Positions 35,250 to 48,700 of a stretch of 64,000 nt of DNA are shown here, piece after piece (within the stretch, counting starts at the first letter, position 1; each line of letters starts with the position of its first letter). This DNA comes from Fasciola hepatica (Eukaryota > Platyhelminthes > Trematoda > Plagiorchiida > Fasciolidae). The notes beneath the pieces are model-generated. The model did not search any database. It saw only the letters and a program-made list of their open reading frames with translations, and was not told the DNA's origin. The stretch is taken from positions 1,427,501 to 1,491,500 of the forward strand of contig CANUEZ040000168.1 in assembly GCA_948099385.1 (NCBI GenBank), given 5' to 3'. The position numbers were made by a program, and so were the translations under genes.

Positions 35250-37249
35250 GATATCCAGCGCGACTGAGTGGCCAAAACAACATGCTCATCATGACAGCGC
35301 TTTCGTACACCAGGCGAGTTATCTGCTCCTCAGTTATGCTCCAGACATCTAAAGTATCGGTTTGAGTCTTCGGAGATCTGCATAATTTATAAAACAGATG
35401 AACGTAATAAATTCACTTTTCAGCTCATCATTGGAAACCATGGCGTGCCTCGGTGGACAGGACACCCCTTTGATACAGCATCGCGGCCACATACAGCTGG
35501 GAGCTTTAACTAATCATAACAACTGAACAGAGTGCTACAAAAGCCCGCTGCGATTGGTCAGAGGGTGATTTGCAAATTAGTTTCTGCAATTTATGCATTG
35601 ATTGGATATGAACAGTATAGCTCCTCATTATTTAGTGGTTCCGGTAAATGACCTCGTGTTACAGTTCACCGTAGACCTTTTCTATTTCTGTGTCTAGTCA
35701 AGTCAAGCCAAGGTTATACTTTATTAGTCCGAAAAGAGAAGACTTTCAATAAAAAGTTATCAGTTGTATGCTCTGGTAATGATAATAGAAACGTGATATG
35801 GGAAAAGGCTGATGACTGAATTGGTACTCGGTGTTCTTCAATGGGGAACCGGATGGAAAATGGACAGCCGTGATTAGGTGAGCTCTTCTTGCAATTCGCT
35901 GACAAATGTGTTATTCTGAACCTAGCAACCTGGCAAAAAAATGTTACCACCAGGTAATAAAACTCAGTAGTTCAGGAATATATCAGTTTGAATTTACTAT
36001 GCGCAATCTAGTGGGAAATAGCGCGAGGGATAGAGGAAGATGTGGGTCGCGTGCATGTTTCACCAGTAGGTATAAAGCCACACAATAACTTACATGCAGA
36101 AAAAAAGGATTTCTCTCACGAAGTCCAAAAACCTAGGGTAGGATGGTACTGTACTTAGGAAACCATTTGGGACAATGTTTGATCAACTCAAAGTACTTGA
36201 CAAGCAAACCAGAGAAAATGACAACAAAATAATACACTCAAATCTGTGAAATGTTGTGCCCCGCGGGCAAGGGGGGAAAATTTTCTTTTTGAAGAATCGC
36301 CTTGCCGCTGCTGACATAATAAAAGTTGCAAACTTCTAATACTGCTATTACTGAAGTCAAAAAATCCCAACTGCTTTATCCTTTTACCTTTATTTCTAGT
36401 ATTTTTCTGAAAATCTTGAGTTTTTTGTGATTGTTCATGAATATCTGTAGTTTTACAGAAGAATTTTGTATTCATATTTACTTTTTTTCGCCTTCACTGC
36501 TGTTACGCAACATATGCTCAGTGGATCTACCAGAAAGAGGCCGGAACCGAAAAAAACAAGTTATTTTGGGGGAGTTGTCTATGATACACGCTAGCCTCGG
36601 TCACAATCAGTTCTTGATTTTATTGCGGTCGCTGTGGTCACGTGACCTCTGTCCACATTTTTTCCAACATTTTTACTGATCTCGATTGTTCTGAGAAAAT
36701 GAAAGTTTTCCAGACTCCATCTTGAATCTATTTCATCTACGACCTACTCCCACCCGGATGAACCTAATAATGCCACGTTTATTCTGTTACTTGAATTCTA
36801 ATGAACTTGAGAAGCACGAATTTGCCGCTGATTACGATTTTGCACATTTTCGATTTTCCGCTTTCAGTATTCACTTGTCTAGCTTTCTGTACGTAGACAA
36901 GCCACACATCTTTGGATTTTCAGGGGAACAAGTTTCTTCGAATTTCTTAGTCAGCCTGTGCACAGTTACCGTGAAATACATTTTGAACATTCTGCCACTG
37001 AGTGAAGTTCTATATGTTCGCCAAAACTGAACGAAATGTAATCGCCTTTAGCAAATCTTTCGCGAACCGTGTATCACAAATTATTAACAGTTGGTTTTGT
37101 GGCACATTTTGGGTTTCGTACTCCGTCTGCCAACAGTTCGGAGTCCCTTGAATGAAAACCAAACAATTTTATAGAACACCTGTGATTATCGATAGAAAAT
37201 TCGTTTATCCTGGTCCGCAACAAATGTTGACAGTAGGAGTCCTTTGCAA
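35249..37249. other. Unassigned sequence
   Basis: No recognised family. The 102-codon frame at 36722-37030 (plus) is Phe/Leu-rich and unmatched. A CR1 or Penelope origin is possible near the right end but cannot be shown. Confidence 0.35.
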
Positions 37250-37460
37250 AAAGTCATGGTCCATCTTGTCCCTTATTTCATCACTTCACGTGCAGCTGTG
37301 GTGACACCTATACAGGCCAAACGGATAGGAGTCCCAGCTGAAGAATGTGGTAACATATACTGAAATGGTTAGTGCAATTGATAAGTCACCCCTCAATCCG
37401 GACGGCCAACAACAACAAGTAACTCGGCCTCATTGATCACGAAACACCATGTGACCTTTC
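37250..37460 (+). mobile_element. Penelope-like GIY-YIG endonuclease relic
   Basis: The plus strand near 37285-37330 reads FTCSCGDTYTGQTDRSPS, matching the CSCG-x-Y-x-G-x-T/R core of Penelope endonucleases (compare CSCGATYVGRTERQ at 59180-59220). The frame then stops within about 15 codons, and similarity fades by 37460. It is a short dead fragment. Confidence 0.65.
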
Positions 37461-40255
37461 ATTATTAGGTTTATCTGAGTCGAGCGGTTAGAGTGATTAC
37501 ACAAAATCAGAACCCAAAGCTTTTTGCCTTTTATGCGGCTGTATTGATTAGTTGACTCAGACTTCCACTCTGGGCTCAGAAAGTGTGGATCCACAGTGTT
37601 TTGCCTTGATATCAGTCAATTCAATTTACCGAACGGTTTCGTGAGTAGTTCTATACTCACTTCTTGCTTGCATCTCACAACTTGAGTTATTTTTTATATG
37701 TTGAGATAAGCATAACCAAGGCCCGTCTTCCTTAAAATAAATGTTCTTCGCTGGTCTTCAAAAACCACTGGATAGTGGCATTTGTTACCTCAGTAGATTT
37801 TTGCTGCACTCTCGAATGACTCCTTTTGCCGACTGTGGACTACGTAGAGGCTATCTTGGACCACAATGTTGTCGGTGATCACGTTATACAAGGTTGTTCG
37901 CGAAACGTCAAAAGGTTTTGTCACAGGGGTTTACGTTGTCTTTAGTTTAGAAACCACCTCCAGACTCTTTGCCTTCCGATTCGGTGACAGTTTCCTGTTC
38001 ATATTCTCACTTTGAGCAGTCGCGCTGACATCCTGACAGACAAACTCGAAAACCTTTCATGTCCTTAGTGGTGACCGATGTATTGTGAGCGTATTGAGTG
38101 ATCCGGAAAACATTGTATTTTACGGCATGACTTTTAGAGGCTCATGAGCTCGCATTTCAGTCAAAAACGTTCGCTCACAAACCAACCCATTCAGATTTCA
38201 TGTTATACATAAAATCAAATCAAAAGAACTAAAGTTTGTGCACCGGAATTGGTGCCTCATTCAGTTATTACTCTACGCTTGTCAATCTTTTGTTATCCAT
38301 AGACACCTTAGGAAGTCAACTATAGAAAGGAAACCGTTATTAATTACCGCCTCGTTCATCAGTATGCTAGAAACTTTGGAGGAACGTCGACTTTTACCAT
38401 CATTTATATTGTACTGACCAGCTGGACACACGATACTCAATGCTTCAATTATTCATTGAGTATATGGGTAGCTCCCTCAATTTCGGACAGACCAACAGTT
38501 AAACAGAAAAATTGTATGTGCCTTCTTTTAATAAAATCACGAAATCAGTTTAGTTTCTAATCCCAGAGGCTTCCACCGATAAGAGGCTGAAAAAAAATTG
38601 GTGGAAACTTGACAGGTACAAACAGATTCAACTTTTTTGTTTATCAATAGAAAAGTCGTGTATGGAGATGCCTGAAAATTTCCTACCTCCTTATTTGGTG
38701 GCAATGAAACCAGTCCCATCATCTTGTGTATCGTTCCAACGAGATGAACCACCGGCCTACGGTGCATTATTATTGGTGCATAAATCCCGGTTCTTTTGAT
38801 TCGCATTTGTGTAAAAGATGAAATCCGAGGGGGATGGCTTTTCGAGCGAATATTTACGACCGAAATGTAAACAAAAGAGCTTAAAATATTCCAGCAATAA
38901 AATATAACGATTCCAGTATAATTACTGGATTTAGCGAGCTTGACGGATTGAATCTGAATTCATTTCGTGTAAAGTTATTGCCTTACCTCCGTTTATTGTA
39001 ATCCCATGCATCAGTTGTAAAGATTTTGGGTTGGTTTTCCTAGGCGATAGTGGAGAGTAAACGAAATTTTATAGTATTGTCAATTAGAAATCATTTTGCT
39101 CATTTTCAATAAACTGAATTCTCTCACTCTCACTTTGCATGGCTACGATCGAGAACGGTTGATTTTCGTTGTCCCACTGGCTTGCTTGCAATTAACAACC
39201 GTATCTGGATCGACTCCAGACCCGGTTGTATTTAGCTACTGATCCTTGTTTGTGTACGCGTGCGCACACACACTCGCTTTTCAATCAAGCCCTTTCTTCC
39301 CCATGGACCTTGTGATCGTCAGGCCTTTGGGCGACCGCTGAACTGAACTTCGACACGGTTCACAGACAAACACGTAGTCTGTAGTTTGCCCCACTTGCCT
39401 ACGATCCCATGCACTTCACCCAACTTGGTTACAACTTGTTATTGATGATCTTTCTTGCGTTACTTCTGCCGCAACCCGATGACGGGCCTGGTAAATAGCC
39501 TACGAGCTAGCAAATGCACGTTTGAATATCTTCAAAAGCAACCCAACATACCAGGAATGCATATTTGCATAACGTTTGTCCAGTCTCATTGGAGACCATA
39601 GTTGCCTGGTGGTTCGCATGCATTTTTCCTTATTGATTTCAGTTCCTCTGACATATTCACGTTCAATATCAATCCACAATTGTTCATAATTGTGTTTTGG
39701 GCAATCAACTACTTACTCATTTACCAAGTAATATGCACACGGCACCTCACAGCACGGACAGTAGAATAATAGACTTCGTTGATTGGTCCAGTAGATGACT
39801 TGTTCTGATCAATCATATGTGATAACAGCTTTTGCCATTCGGGAGCTACTTTTTGGAGACCCAATCGCATAGCGACTCAAAGAGGCTGGCTTGGGAGATA
39901 ACGAGAACGTTTTACAGACTACGACTTTTTGACCGTGCTACTTTTCACAGTTGGAAATAAAGGGGAACATGGGTTTGAGGGTGGGTTCTCTAAGTCTCGG
40001 GAACATTTGACAAAACTGCTAAATTCTGAGGGTGAGATATTTGACAGAATTAAGAAATGATGTGGATGGGATTAGTTAGAGACCTCAGGTGTGAGATGTA
40101 AAATGTTAGCCTAATTACTTTGAAGAAAGCGTCTTGTACGTGATAAGTTCACTTAAGTTCTGATGAGCTCAGGACACCAAGATAATAATTCACTCGAGAT
40201 ACGAATCACGATCAACTGAGAACAGTTTTGCTTCGCACTAGTTGGGATTAGGTGC
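37461..40255. other. Unassigned sequence
   Basis: The 89-codon minus frame at 38537-38806 is not identifiable. The segment next to 40256 may hold the eroded C-terminal part of the LINE that follows. Confidence 0.35.
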
Positions 40256-40860
40256 TTAATAGGAGGTACGGAACCATTTCGTCATCATAAAGATAGGCCG
40301 TGGCAGTGGATTGGTATGGTCACTATTCAGAGATTCAGAACCGATCATAACATCGGTGACGTACTTGGAAGTAAAGGGTGATGTAGTGGATGGATGACCT
40401 TGAATATAACAAGAGAATAGAACTGTCATACTGTAACACTGCCCTACACCGGTGTTAATGGGGATTAGACAGGATCTATAGCTATTGAGGCACGTGAATA
40501 GAAACCAGTTCGTGAAATAGTTTCTCAACCATTCGAAAGCTTTGGGGACATCTCTTGTTGATCAAAAAGCGATTGTTTAGTCACCAAAAAGCATTCTTAT
40601 AAGCCAGAAAAAGTACAGGAACGACTACGCCGTACTGATCTGTGGGTAAGTCAGCTAACGGCATCCACAGTAGAGCGCGGTTTTCGGTAGGCAAGTTGGT
40701 TTTTATCAGAGATGTTATTATGGGACAAGAAACCTCATTAATAATCCGCTCAAAAGTCTTGAGTAAGACTGAGGCGGAAGCGATGGGACGAAATTCACCT
40801 TTTTCTTTCTTTGGTATTAGAGTGAAGCGAACTTAACTCCAGAAGTCAGCCAGTTTGCCC
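40256..40860 (-). mobile_element. Degenerate LINE reverse transcriptase
   Basis: Minus strand, high to low coordinates: FRPIASASVLLKTFERIIN (about 40710-40790), an eroded motif A reading FLAYKNAFW, then a 90-codon frame with NYFTNWFLF, IPINTGVGQCYSMTVLFSCY (GVPQG-VLSP-like motif) and KYVTDVMIGSESLN. The last is the catalytic YVDD box with the first Asp changed to Thr. Stops separate the parts, so the element is dead. Plus-strand frame 40642-40836 is antisense to it. Probably the same LINE family as 7653-8226 and 62873-64000. Confidence 0.75.
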
Positions 40861-41159
40861 ACTAACAGAAGTCGAGCGATTGTGGAGAAGAACATGAGAA
40901 CCGAATCGGCAGCACATTTTCGTGAATGGCAGAAGGGAGGCCATCGGACCCGGAAGCCCTAGTTTTATTGATCGATTTAAACTCCTTGAAAGCTCATTAC
41001 GGTTGAATGTACTGAGTATTTATCAGTTTGCTCCGGGTTCCAGGAAACCAGCGCACTAAATCGACCAAGTTAATTTATGAGATAAAAGGCCTATTATGTT
41101 CCCCGACACTATGCTTCACGTAATTTGCTCGAGGAGCGACACTACATAGCCTCTACGGT

Positions 41160-41470
41160 CCATTCCACAACTGGCTGGAAGTGATTTCTTCCGGTTTGGT
41201 ATTCATGTATTGTTGGTTAAGGTAAGTAACTTCTTCTTTGATGTACAGGTTTAACAGTTTGACTGCGGACTTGTTTTGCGAAAAATATCCTCCGAAATTC
41301 ACTTATCTACTGAGAATCGAAATGGTTTTTACGCAGCATAACCCTTGTTCGTGGGCAGCTCTTGTCGTAATGGAAGTTTAAGCAGCTTGTAGTGTAGTCA
41401 CCATGTGTAGACAAGTAGGGGTTGTGAAACAGATTCAAGTGGAGAGGCCACCATGCCTTTCAGTAAATAC
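41160..41470 (+). repeat. Diverged direct repeat, copy 1
   Basis: Shares ordered blocks with 42110-42400: GATGTACAGGTT-AACAGTTTGA, TTGTTCGTGGGCAG, GTCGT..TG.AAGTTTAAG.AGCT and TAGACAAGT/TAGACACAT. Both lie upstream of the Penelope RT on the same strand and may be part of that element. Confidence 0.7.
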
Positions 41471-42109
41471 ATATTTGGAGTATATTGCTGTCGTATATAC
41501 ATCTTCCGAGCATCGATCGAAGTTTGCCCGAGGGGATACGCCTCATAACCACCTATGCGAAATGTGTGAGGGTGTTTGGTGCGTCGGTCTTCAGACAAAT
41601 CAGGAGGAATTCCCAAACAGCCAATCGTGTGGCATTTCCGAACAATTTCGATATAATTCGAAGCAAAGTGGCCATCGGTGTGGTGAGAACTTCTTTCCGT
41701 TCAATCACTTTGCTTTAGTCAGAATTTCCCAAGATAAAAATTTCCGTTAATTCCATCATCTTTTGGGCAACGAAATTTCACTTCTGGGGTTAGAAATTCT
41801 TTGGAGATTACTACGAATACTACGACTACTGTTGTGGTGGAGTATACCCAATACTGAATACAGTTTTATTCAGCTCAATGCTCTTATTCAGTTCTGAACC
41901 CCGGGGCAATAGTGAGCCGTATTGTTTCACTTTCACGAAAGGTAGTCTATGAATGATGGCATTCAGATTCCATGTTGCATCCTCCAACCGAATAATGACT
42001 GGCACAAATTGGACTGTGTACCTATGTTGCAAATGAACAATGTTGTCTCATTTGGGGTTCAAAGGAATTATTTCTCTCCGGGAATTTATTATATGTTTCT
42101 TATTTCTTC

Positions 42110-42400
42110 CAGATAAATAATTGGTTCATTGATGTACAGGTTAAACGGTTTGAATGAGAAGTTTTTATACGGATCATCTTTCATCCATCCAAATTCATTT
42201 ACATTTTCTTAATTAAAGCAACCCGTACGCATCACGATTCTTGTTCGTGGGTAGTCCGTGTCGTTGCTGAAGTTTAAGTAGCTCGAAATATTGTCACAAC
42301 CTATAGACACATCAGTGTTTTAAAATTAATTCAAGTTAAAAGAAGTCATTTTGCTTTCCATCAGAGAGGGATAAGACGTCTTAGATAGAAAAATAAGTTT
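42110..42400 (+). repeat. Diverged direct repeat, copy 2
   Basis: Second copy of the block at 41160-41470, ending with TTCAAGTTAAAAGAAGTCAT (compare TTCAAGTGGAGAGGCCACCA). It is about 950 bp downstream of copy 1 and about 290 bp upstream of the first RT similarity. Confidence 0.7.
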
Positions 42401-42689
42401 CAACGAGAATAAGGTTCCTGAAGCAGAAAGGAATGATCGACGCGGTGACCTTCAGAAGAATGCGACCATCTGGGACGACAATGCCCAGATTATACGATCT
42501 ATCGAAGGTACCCTAAGGAGGCGTTCCATTGAGACCGATTTTGGACATGTGTAACTCTCCAAATCACGCAGTATCAAAGTGATTGGCTGGCCTATTGGAA
42601 CAAGTAAAAGTGGCAATTTTTAGACATAGTCTACAAGACACATTTCATTTTATAGAAACTGTGAGGAACCTGGATCTAGAAAAAAAAAC

Positions 42690-43960
42690 TAATGATATCA
42701 CTTAATGTTACCTCACCGTTCACAAATGTCCTGACTAGTAAAACAATCAACAATCTGTGCGATTATATGCCGAGTAACGGAATCGAGTTGGGTAACCCTT
42801 TGGATGAACTGAAACAATTACTATATGTCTGCACACATAACATCCAGTTTCAGTTCAGTGGTTAAATCTATCGTCAGAAGGACGGAGTGGCCATGGGATC
42901 ACCTTTAGGACACCTGGAAAAACTTGAAAATAATCAACTTGAACCCAAAATCCGAAATTATATCGTGTACAAACGATATGTGGACGATATCATATGTGTG
43001 CTAGACATCAATCTGGACAAAAACCTGCTTCCTAACTATTTTAACGCTGTCTATCCAAATGTTCAGTTTACTTTGATAGAAGAAAAGGACAATAGTCTGT
43101 CGTATTTAGATGTATGCATGAACCATCGGAGTGATTTTTCAGTCCAGTTATCGGTGCAGAGGAAAGCTACTTGGGAAGAATAATACGTCCATTTTCACAA
43201 TTTCGCATCCCTCAAAATGAAGAGGAATCTCATACGTTGCTTAGCTGACAGAGCAAGAAAAATCTGCTCCGAAGACAATAGGAAATGAACTGCTTTCCCT
43301 GCGGAGTGATTTCTTGTAGAACGGCTATCCTGAACGGTTTATCGACAGGAAGATGCAAGAAAATGAAGAGAAGTCAGAGAAGATAGAAGCCACTGAGAAG
43401 GTTCTATAAGTGCATTTGCCATTCAAAGGCGAAACGGAAGCCAAAGTTATTCAGCGAAGATTATCAGGAAAGACCAATAGAACATTTTTTTCTGCACAAT
43501 TAGTAGTCGTGTTCGTTTCCAACAGCGTGTTTTCGATTGAAGGATATAGTGCCGAATTCTGCAACCTCATTTTGTGTGTATTCATTTATCTGTTCTTGTG
43601 GAACTGGATATATTGGTTGCACGACTCGGCACTCATCCGAACGCATTCGTGAACGCCACCCGGCCTGGCTGAACACTGAAGCAACTAGGACAATTATGAG
43701 TGCTGTGTGCCCACATCTTGTTGTGTCAAGCCATTCACTGGTGGTGATAAACGCTTTTCACACCATTTACAAAGTCCAGGGAAAGCAATCAAGACTTGTC
43801 AAGTGTTGCATCTTAGCCACAGCCGAAGGCGTGAATATTAGTCATTACTATCCTCCCGTGAGTGCTCATAAACAATTTGTGCAAGCCCTTAAGCTTCCTT
43901 GGCCCACGTCTTGGTCCCGAACGCGTGTGCAACCACTTGAACATTCCACACTGTGATCAA
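42690..43960 (+). mobile_element. Penelope-like element: reverse transcriptase and GIY-YIG endonuclease
   Basis: RT begins MISLNVTSPFTNV (42695-42735, normally FDV-SLFT-VP). It continues through LGNPLDELKQLLYVC and an in-frame TAA to QKDGVAMGSPLG (42880-42912), YKRYVDDIICVLD with both catalytic aspartates intact, and NSLSYLDVCMNH. The linker (QRKATW, MKRNLIRCLADRA) is broken by stops. The second part has LPFKGETEAKVIQRRLS, then a frameshift into FICSCGTGYIGCTTRHSSER, the GIY-YIG nuclease, and HLVVSSHSLVV, FVQALKLPWP at the C-terminus. Domain order is classical. Stops near 42864 and 43184-43410 and the shift near 43540 make it non-autonomous, but it is the best-preserved RT in the window. Confidence 0.88.
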
Positions 43961-44199
43961 TTTCACATGCACACACGCACGTGCAGAGACAGATTTAGGA
44001 TTCTCATTCCCTTTTCTTATTTTGCGAGTCTTGTATAACGTTATGTAATGGTGTTAGTACGAGCAACTGAAAATGAGCTTGTTCGCTACGTTGTTTATTC
44101 TGAGACTATTGAACTGGTAATGCTGTACAAAATGCAGCCTTCGGACTGGGTGCTTTATTACTCACAGATGATTACTTCTACTAGACATTACAGAAGGAG

Positions 44200-45176
44200 C
44201 TTTGATCAAATAGTTTTCGGGATTTCCCAAGAGGGCAAGTCTCACAGCGTGGAAAAAATATGGCTCATTCACGAAGAAACAATCTAGACAAGCACTGTTT
44301 CTCATGGGAAAATTACCTGTTATGGAGAGACGTTAGACTGTCTAATGTCAAATAGGATATGTTGAGGTCACCAGTCACAATAAACGGTGAGATATCAGTC
44401 CGCTCCGTTGACGTCGAATGGAAATAATGGAGAAAATTGGATAGTTCCATGTAATAACAGTCTGATTTTATTTGCAGACAAAACGTAACAATAGGAGAAT
44501 GTCCAGTGATAAAGCTTGTCTTACAATCAAGGCCCTGACAGCAAACATTTACTGTGTTGTGTGTAAAAACGCATGAAGATGAAAAACATGATGTACCTAG
44601 ATAATAACACTTCCTTTAGATTTTCTGTCCGTTCAGTGTGCAGCGGGTGTATTCACCAAGTTTGAATAATTTGTAATCTATCGCCGAGTGAAGTACATAT
44701 ATTCCAAAGAGTTTTGATAAGAAACTGATATCGGCAACTTTCGGAATATTTGAATTGATGTTAGAACTAGGTCCAACGGAATGCACGTGAATTCAATATT
44801 CCCTATTAAAGAAAGCAAATTTTCATGCAGCTGGATATTTATGAATTTTTCGAACCTCATTTTGTTTGATTCTTTTTACTTGATTGCTCACCGAATGAGA
44901 AAAATAGCGTAATTCTGAGTTTCCCTTAGGTTGAGCTGTATCTCGTGTGAGAATCAAAACGTGCTCTTTGTACTTTAGGAATAAGCACACAAAGTTGATG
45001 TGGAAATAAAAACAGCGGAACACGATAATGTACAAATCCGAGAGAGAGAGATCACAAAACAGTACGATCAGATATAGTGTAACTTCTCGAAGCTGATGAA
45101 CATTTCCACGTGCTATACCGTTAGCTGTTTGCATAAACATCTTCCCAGTTTCAAGAAAGGTGTTTTCACCAATCAA
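44200..45176 (-). mobile_element. Degenerate LINE endonuclease fragment
   Basis: Minus-strand frames include an ILTRDTAQPKGNSEL stretch (44890-44960), a long middle part with IKSDCYYMELSNFLHYF, and near 44380 PFIVTGDLNIS, the GDFN box of AP-type endonucleases in non-LTR elements. Stops and frame changes occur throughout. It may be the 5-prime part of the LINE whose RT relic is at 40256-40860, separated from it by the Penelope insertion, but continuity is not shown. Confidence 0.45.
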
Positions 45177-45458
45177 ATAATAACAATAATAATATCAACC
45201 GTGATAGCCTATTCCTTATCGCGGGCCATTGGTGATTCGTTTCTCACTGGAAATTCATAAACGCATCATGCAACTTTCTTGAGATTGTTATTTAGCACTT
45301 TGAACCTAGATGTATTACAGTCATATTTATTTTTGTTCATATCGAAAATTGTATAATTTAGAATTGACGAGCAACTTTATGCTTCTACATGAAGACTCCA
45401 GTAAGTTTTGGTCAGTAGTAAGCTTCTAGATTGCACAATACTACAGCTGGACTACAGT

Positions 45459-45715
45459 ATGTCCAACAATGAAGCTTATCCTATCCGTCAGCTTCGGTTG
45501 GGTCACTTTGGTAGATACACCTCAGTTGGTTGTGAGTTGCTGGATGACCCATCGCTGCGAGTACAAATCACAGTTGACCTTCAAAAGCTTGACTCAACTA
45601 TGATGCCCCTAAGACACTCTTTTATCCAGGAAATTCTAGTAATTATTGATTTCATTGCAAACTGTTGTCGAGGATTGTCCCCTGAGGCAGACCCTCCATT
45701 ACAACACCTCCACCG
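45459..45715 (+). CDS. Candidate 5-prime exon of unknown protein
   Basis: Starts at ATG 45459 (MSNNEAYPIRQLRLGHFG) and stays open for 85 codons to a consensus-like donor CCG|GTAAGC at 45715/45716; the TAA within the donor is the first stop. The composition is balanced (LLDDPSLRVQITVDLQKLD). No domain is recognised and no partner exon was found. A chance frame is quite possible. Confidence 0.2.
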
Positions 45716-48700
45716 GTAAGCTTAGGCTTGTCTTTTGTACAATGTGTTTCGGGTGCGTGCGGCTGATATTTTCATCGTCCAGGTGGTCTTCCCCAAATGA
45801 CTGGGCCTTTCCCCTAATCGTTTCTCGACTGAATGACTGAAGTTTCAGCTATACGGCGGGTAGGCAAACAAAACCAAAGCAATGAATTCCGAGGTTAACG
45901 GTTGAAGTATCGGAACTAGAGGGGCATTTGATTCATCAGTGGTGCACCAACAATGAAGCCCAAATCTGACTCAAAATCAGCATCTTGAAATTGCCCCTCC
46001 ATCCTGGGATCGGAGGGAAAATACTGTTGGGTATCATTCGGCCATGGATTTCTTGGCAGACGTCATATCCTTTCGTTCCCCTTATTCCGGTTGGGCTTAG
46101 TGAAAAGCAAAGCAGAGGGTGAGAATTTTACATGCATTAATTGCCTAAATTAGAGTCCAGATTTACTTTATTCTCAATGAAATACTTTTATGTGAATTCC
46201 ATATAGCAGAGGGAAAATGTCCAGAAATGTAATATTCCACAGAGCTTTCAAGCCAAGTCAAGTAGATGCTTCATATCCCCTGGGGAGGTGAATATTCAGT
46301 TGTCATGTAATCACACAGCATATTGCGAATGAAGATATGTAAAATAATTTAAACACAGCATGGCCTTGAAACTCAGAAATTACTTTCATCGTGTTTGTTA
46401 GGAAATCGCGAGGGATAGGGGATAACAGAAAATTTATAAACTTTTGTACGAGCAGGCAAGTGTTTGTTACTTGTCCGAGTAGAAGAATTTGAAACGCATT
46501 TGATAATATCGGTGTGGAGTGGAGGATTGACATCAGCTACTATTCTGCCAGGCTGTTTGTGGCAAACCTTAGAATGTTGTATTATTAAATTCCAAGACAG
46601 GTACTCGCGCGTTACGCCGCTGCATCTTGAAGTATGCTTTAGCTACTTGAAGATAAGTTTAAAATCCTTTGTCAGCAGTCCGGAAAGGATTGCGAGGATC
46701 CATATTGCCAAAGTGGTAGTATAGAGATATATACAAATAGCTGAATTGGACCAAGAAGTACGGAGACTTGGATAAGATGCACTTTAGAATGTTAGCTTTC
46801 TAACTTATACAACAAATGGCGGAAATATAGCTAAATCATAAAGCGTTCCATGCCACCTTCAGGATGGGGTACTTTGCCGGAGAATATCGTTTTCGTTAAT
46901 ACGTACGGTTCAGGTCAAGGATTCAAGCGCAACTGTAGGCAACAAGGTAGCCGTACAAGCAGTAAATCAAGAAGCTTCCTAGCTAACATGAAATGTGTGC
47001 TTCAGTCAAAGAAGAAGAAAATAATCCGTAGTTAGACTAAGTAAAGGAATAACAAATGAAAAGATGCAAATATTTCGTCCATGGAAAACGACAGAAGAGA
47101 AATGTTTCAATGCAAACCATTGAACTTGGCGATGGGTCTGTTTGATCGACAAATGTGTGGGGTTGTTGATCGGAGTAGTGCACTGATGGCGTATCTACGG
47201 TTGGCATCGGTGAAAGGCTTACCAAATGTTTCTTACAATAGAAACGTAAAATCCTAGGACAGCAGAGTCATGAATATAAAAGTTGTAAGTTTACGAACGG
47301 AGAAAATAGGGTACGGATGGTATAGGTCAATGATACATCTACGTGCTACCCATGAGTAAGCTAGGTGAGAATGTTATCAGAACACAAGTTACAAAGAGTA
47401 ATTAACGCGCACCGTTACAGCTATCTCAGTGCATATGATATCATGGGTACTAATATCCGGTGATGAACCGGGATAACCGGATGGTAATCTGATCACTTTT
47501 CCACTATCTTAGTGTCATATATCTCTCGAAGTGTAGCCGGGAGCAGCATAGCAATTAACCTCTTCAGTGACAGGAATTACACTGTCAGAACAAGATATAG
47601 TGGGTAGCATGGGGCTTAAGTTAGTTAAGCAAGATCTACCAGGGTATTCCTGTTCGTTTTCGCAAAAACGGAAAATGTAGGGCAGCAATCATCACACCTG
47701 ATAAATGGGCTGCAATAAACGGTGATCGGCTCTTTTGCTGTAGCACCACTGTATTAGTAACCCCAAATAGTCCACATTCATCTCACTGATGTCAGAAAAA
47801 CTTTCGAGTGTTGAAGTAGACATTCTTCCGCACAGGTTACCGATTCTTAGAGTAATGCCACTCGTCATCTCATACGAAAGGTAGTTCCGGTCTCTAGTCA
47901 TTTTTCAACTTCTCAAACCTATGGGTTTCTTAAAAATGCACCATTTTTGCCTCTTGACAGCTTTGATCTGAATGTGGTTGAATATTTGCTCCCGGAATTG
48001 AAGAGTGTTGTGTTCATAATCAGTGGTTTTAGAGCTTATAACTATTGCTCTTCAGTCATTCGTGGGGAATGCGGATGTAACCCGACCGCAGCCGGCGAGT
48101 AAGCTGCGAGCAAGCCCGTATGCAAGTCATTGAGCAAGCAAATAAAGAGCCTACTTACAAGCATTTTCACAGAAAATAAATAAGGTCAATCGATACATAG
48201 CGGCACAGATGAGTCAATACTGCCGGGGCTGAAGCATGACTGTTAATCAATACCAAGCAGCTGTATGTGTATGTAAGAGAGGAAAACTAACTGGTTGTCC
48301 GCTTAGTATGCGTGACTCTAACCAGACACAACAAAGTGGAAGATTACGAAAATTTCTTCACAATTTAAGGAGATTGAGAGATGCGTGTTGAGAAGAGAGC
48401 TATTTGGTAATGTCATGGATTCCGTGTCTTAGTGGCCGAACGAAGTAGTCAAGAAAGAGAAGACCCCTTGAATGGCAACCAGTAGGGAAGTGAGTGTACT
48501 TCGATGCTGTATGGTACATGTCCGGGTATAGGTTTCATCGTGTTTATGACTCAAAAACGTCTGTAAAATGATGAACCTCATCAATTTATTGCTTTACTCT
48601 GGCATCGGTGAGGTGAAGCAACTCGGTATACCGGGTCATGAGGTGGCATCCGTAGGTCAAATACGTCATCTATACTCGGGTTCAGAATAGAGTGATCTCG

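Noticed and set aside
36722..37030. 102-codon plus-strand frame
   Set aside because: AT-rich, Phe/Leu-biased composition expected by chance; no splice or domain support.
44048..44287. 79-codon plus-strand frame
   Set aside because: Largely antisense to the LINE endonuclease relic and shows no motif.
46303..46533. Reverse transcriptase fragment around FLLSPIPRDF (minus strand)
   Set aside because: Only about ten residues resemble the LSP box; no second RT motif is in register.
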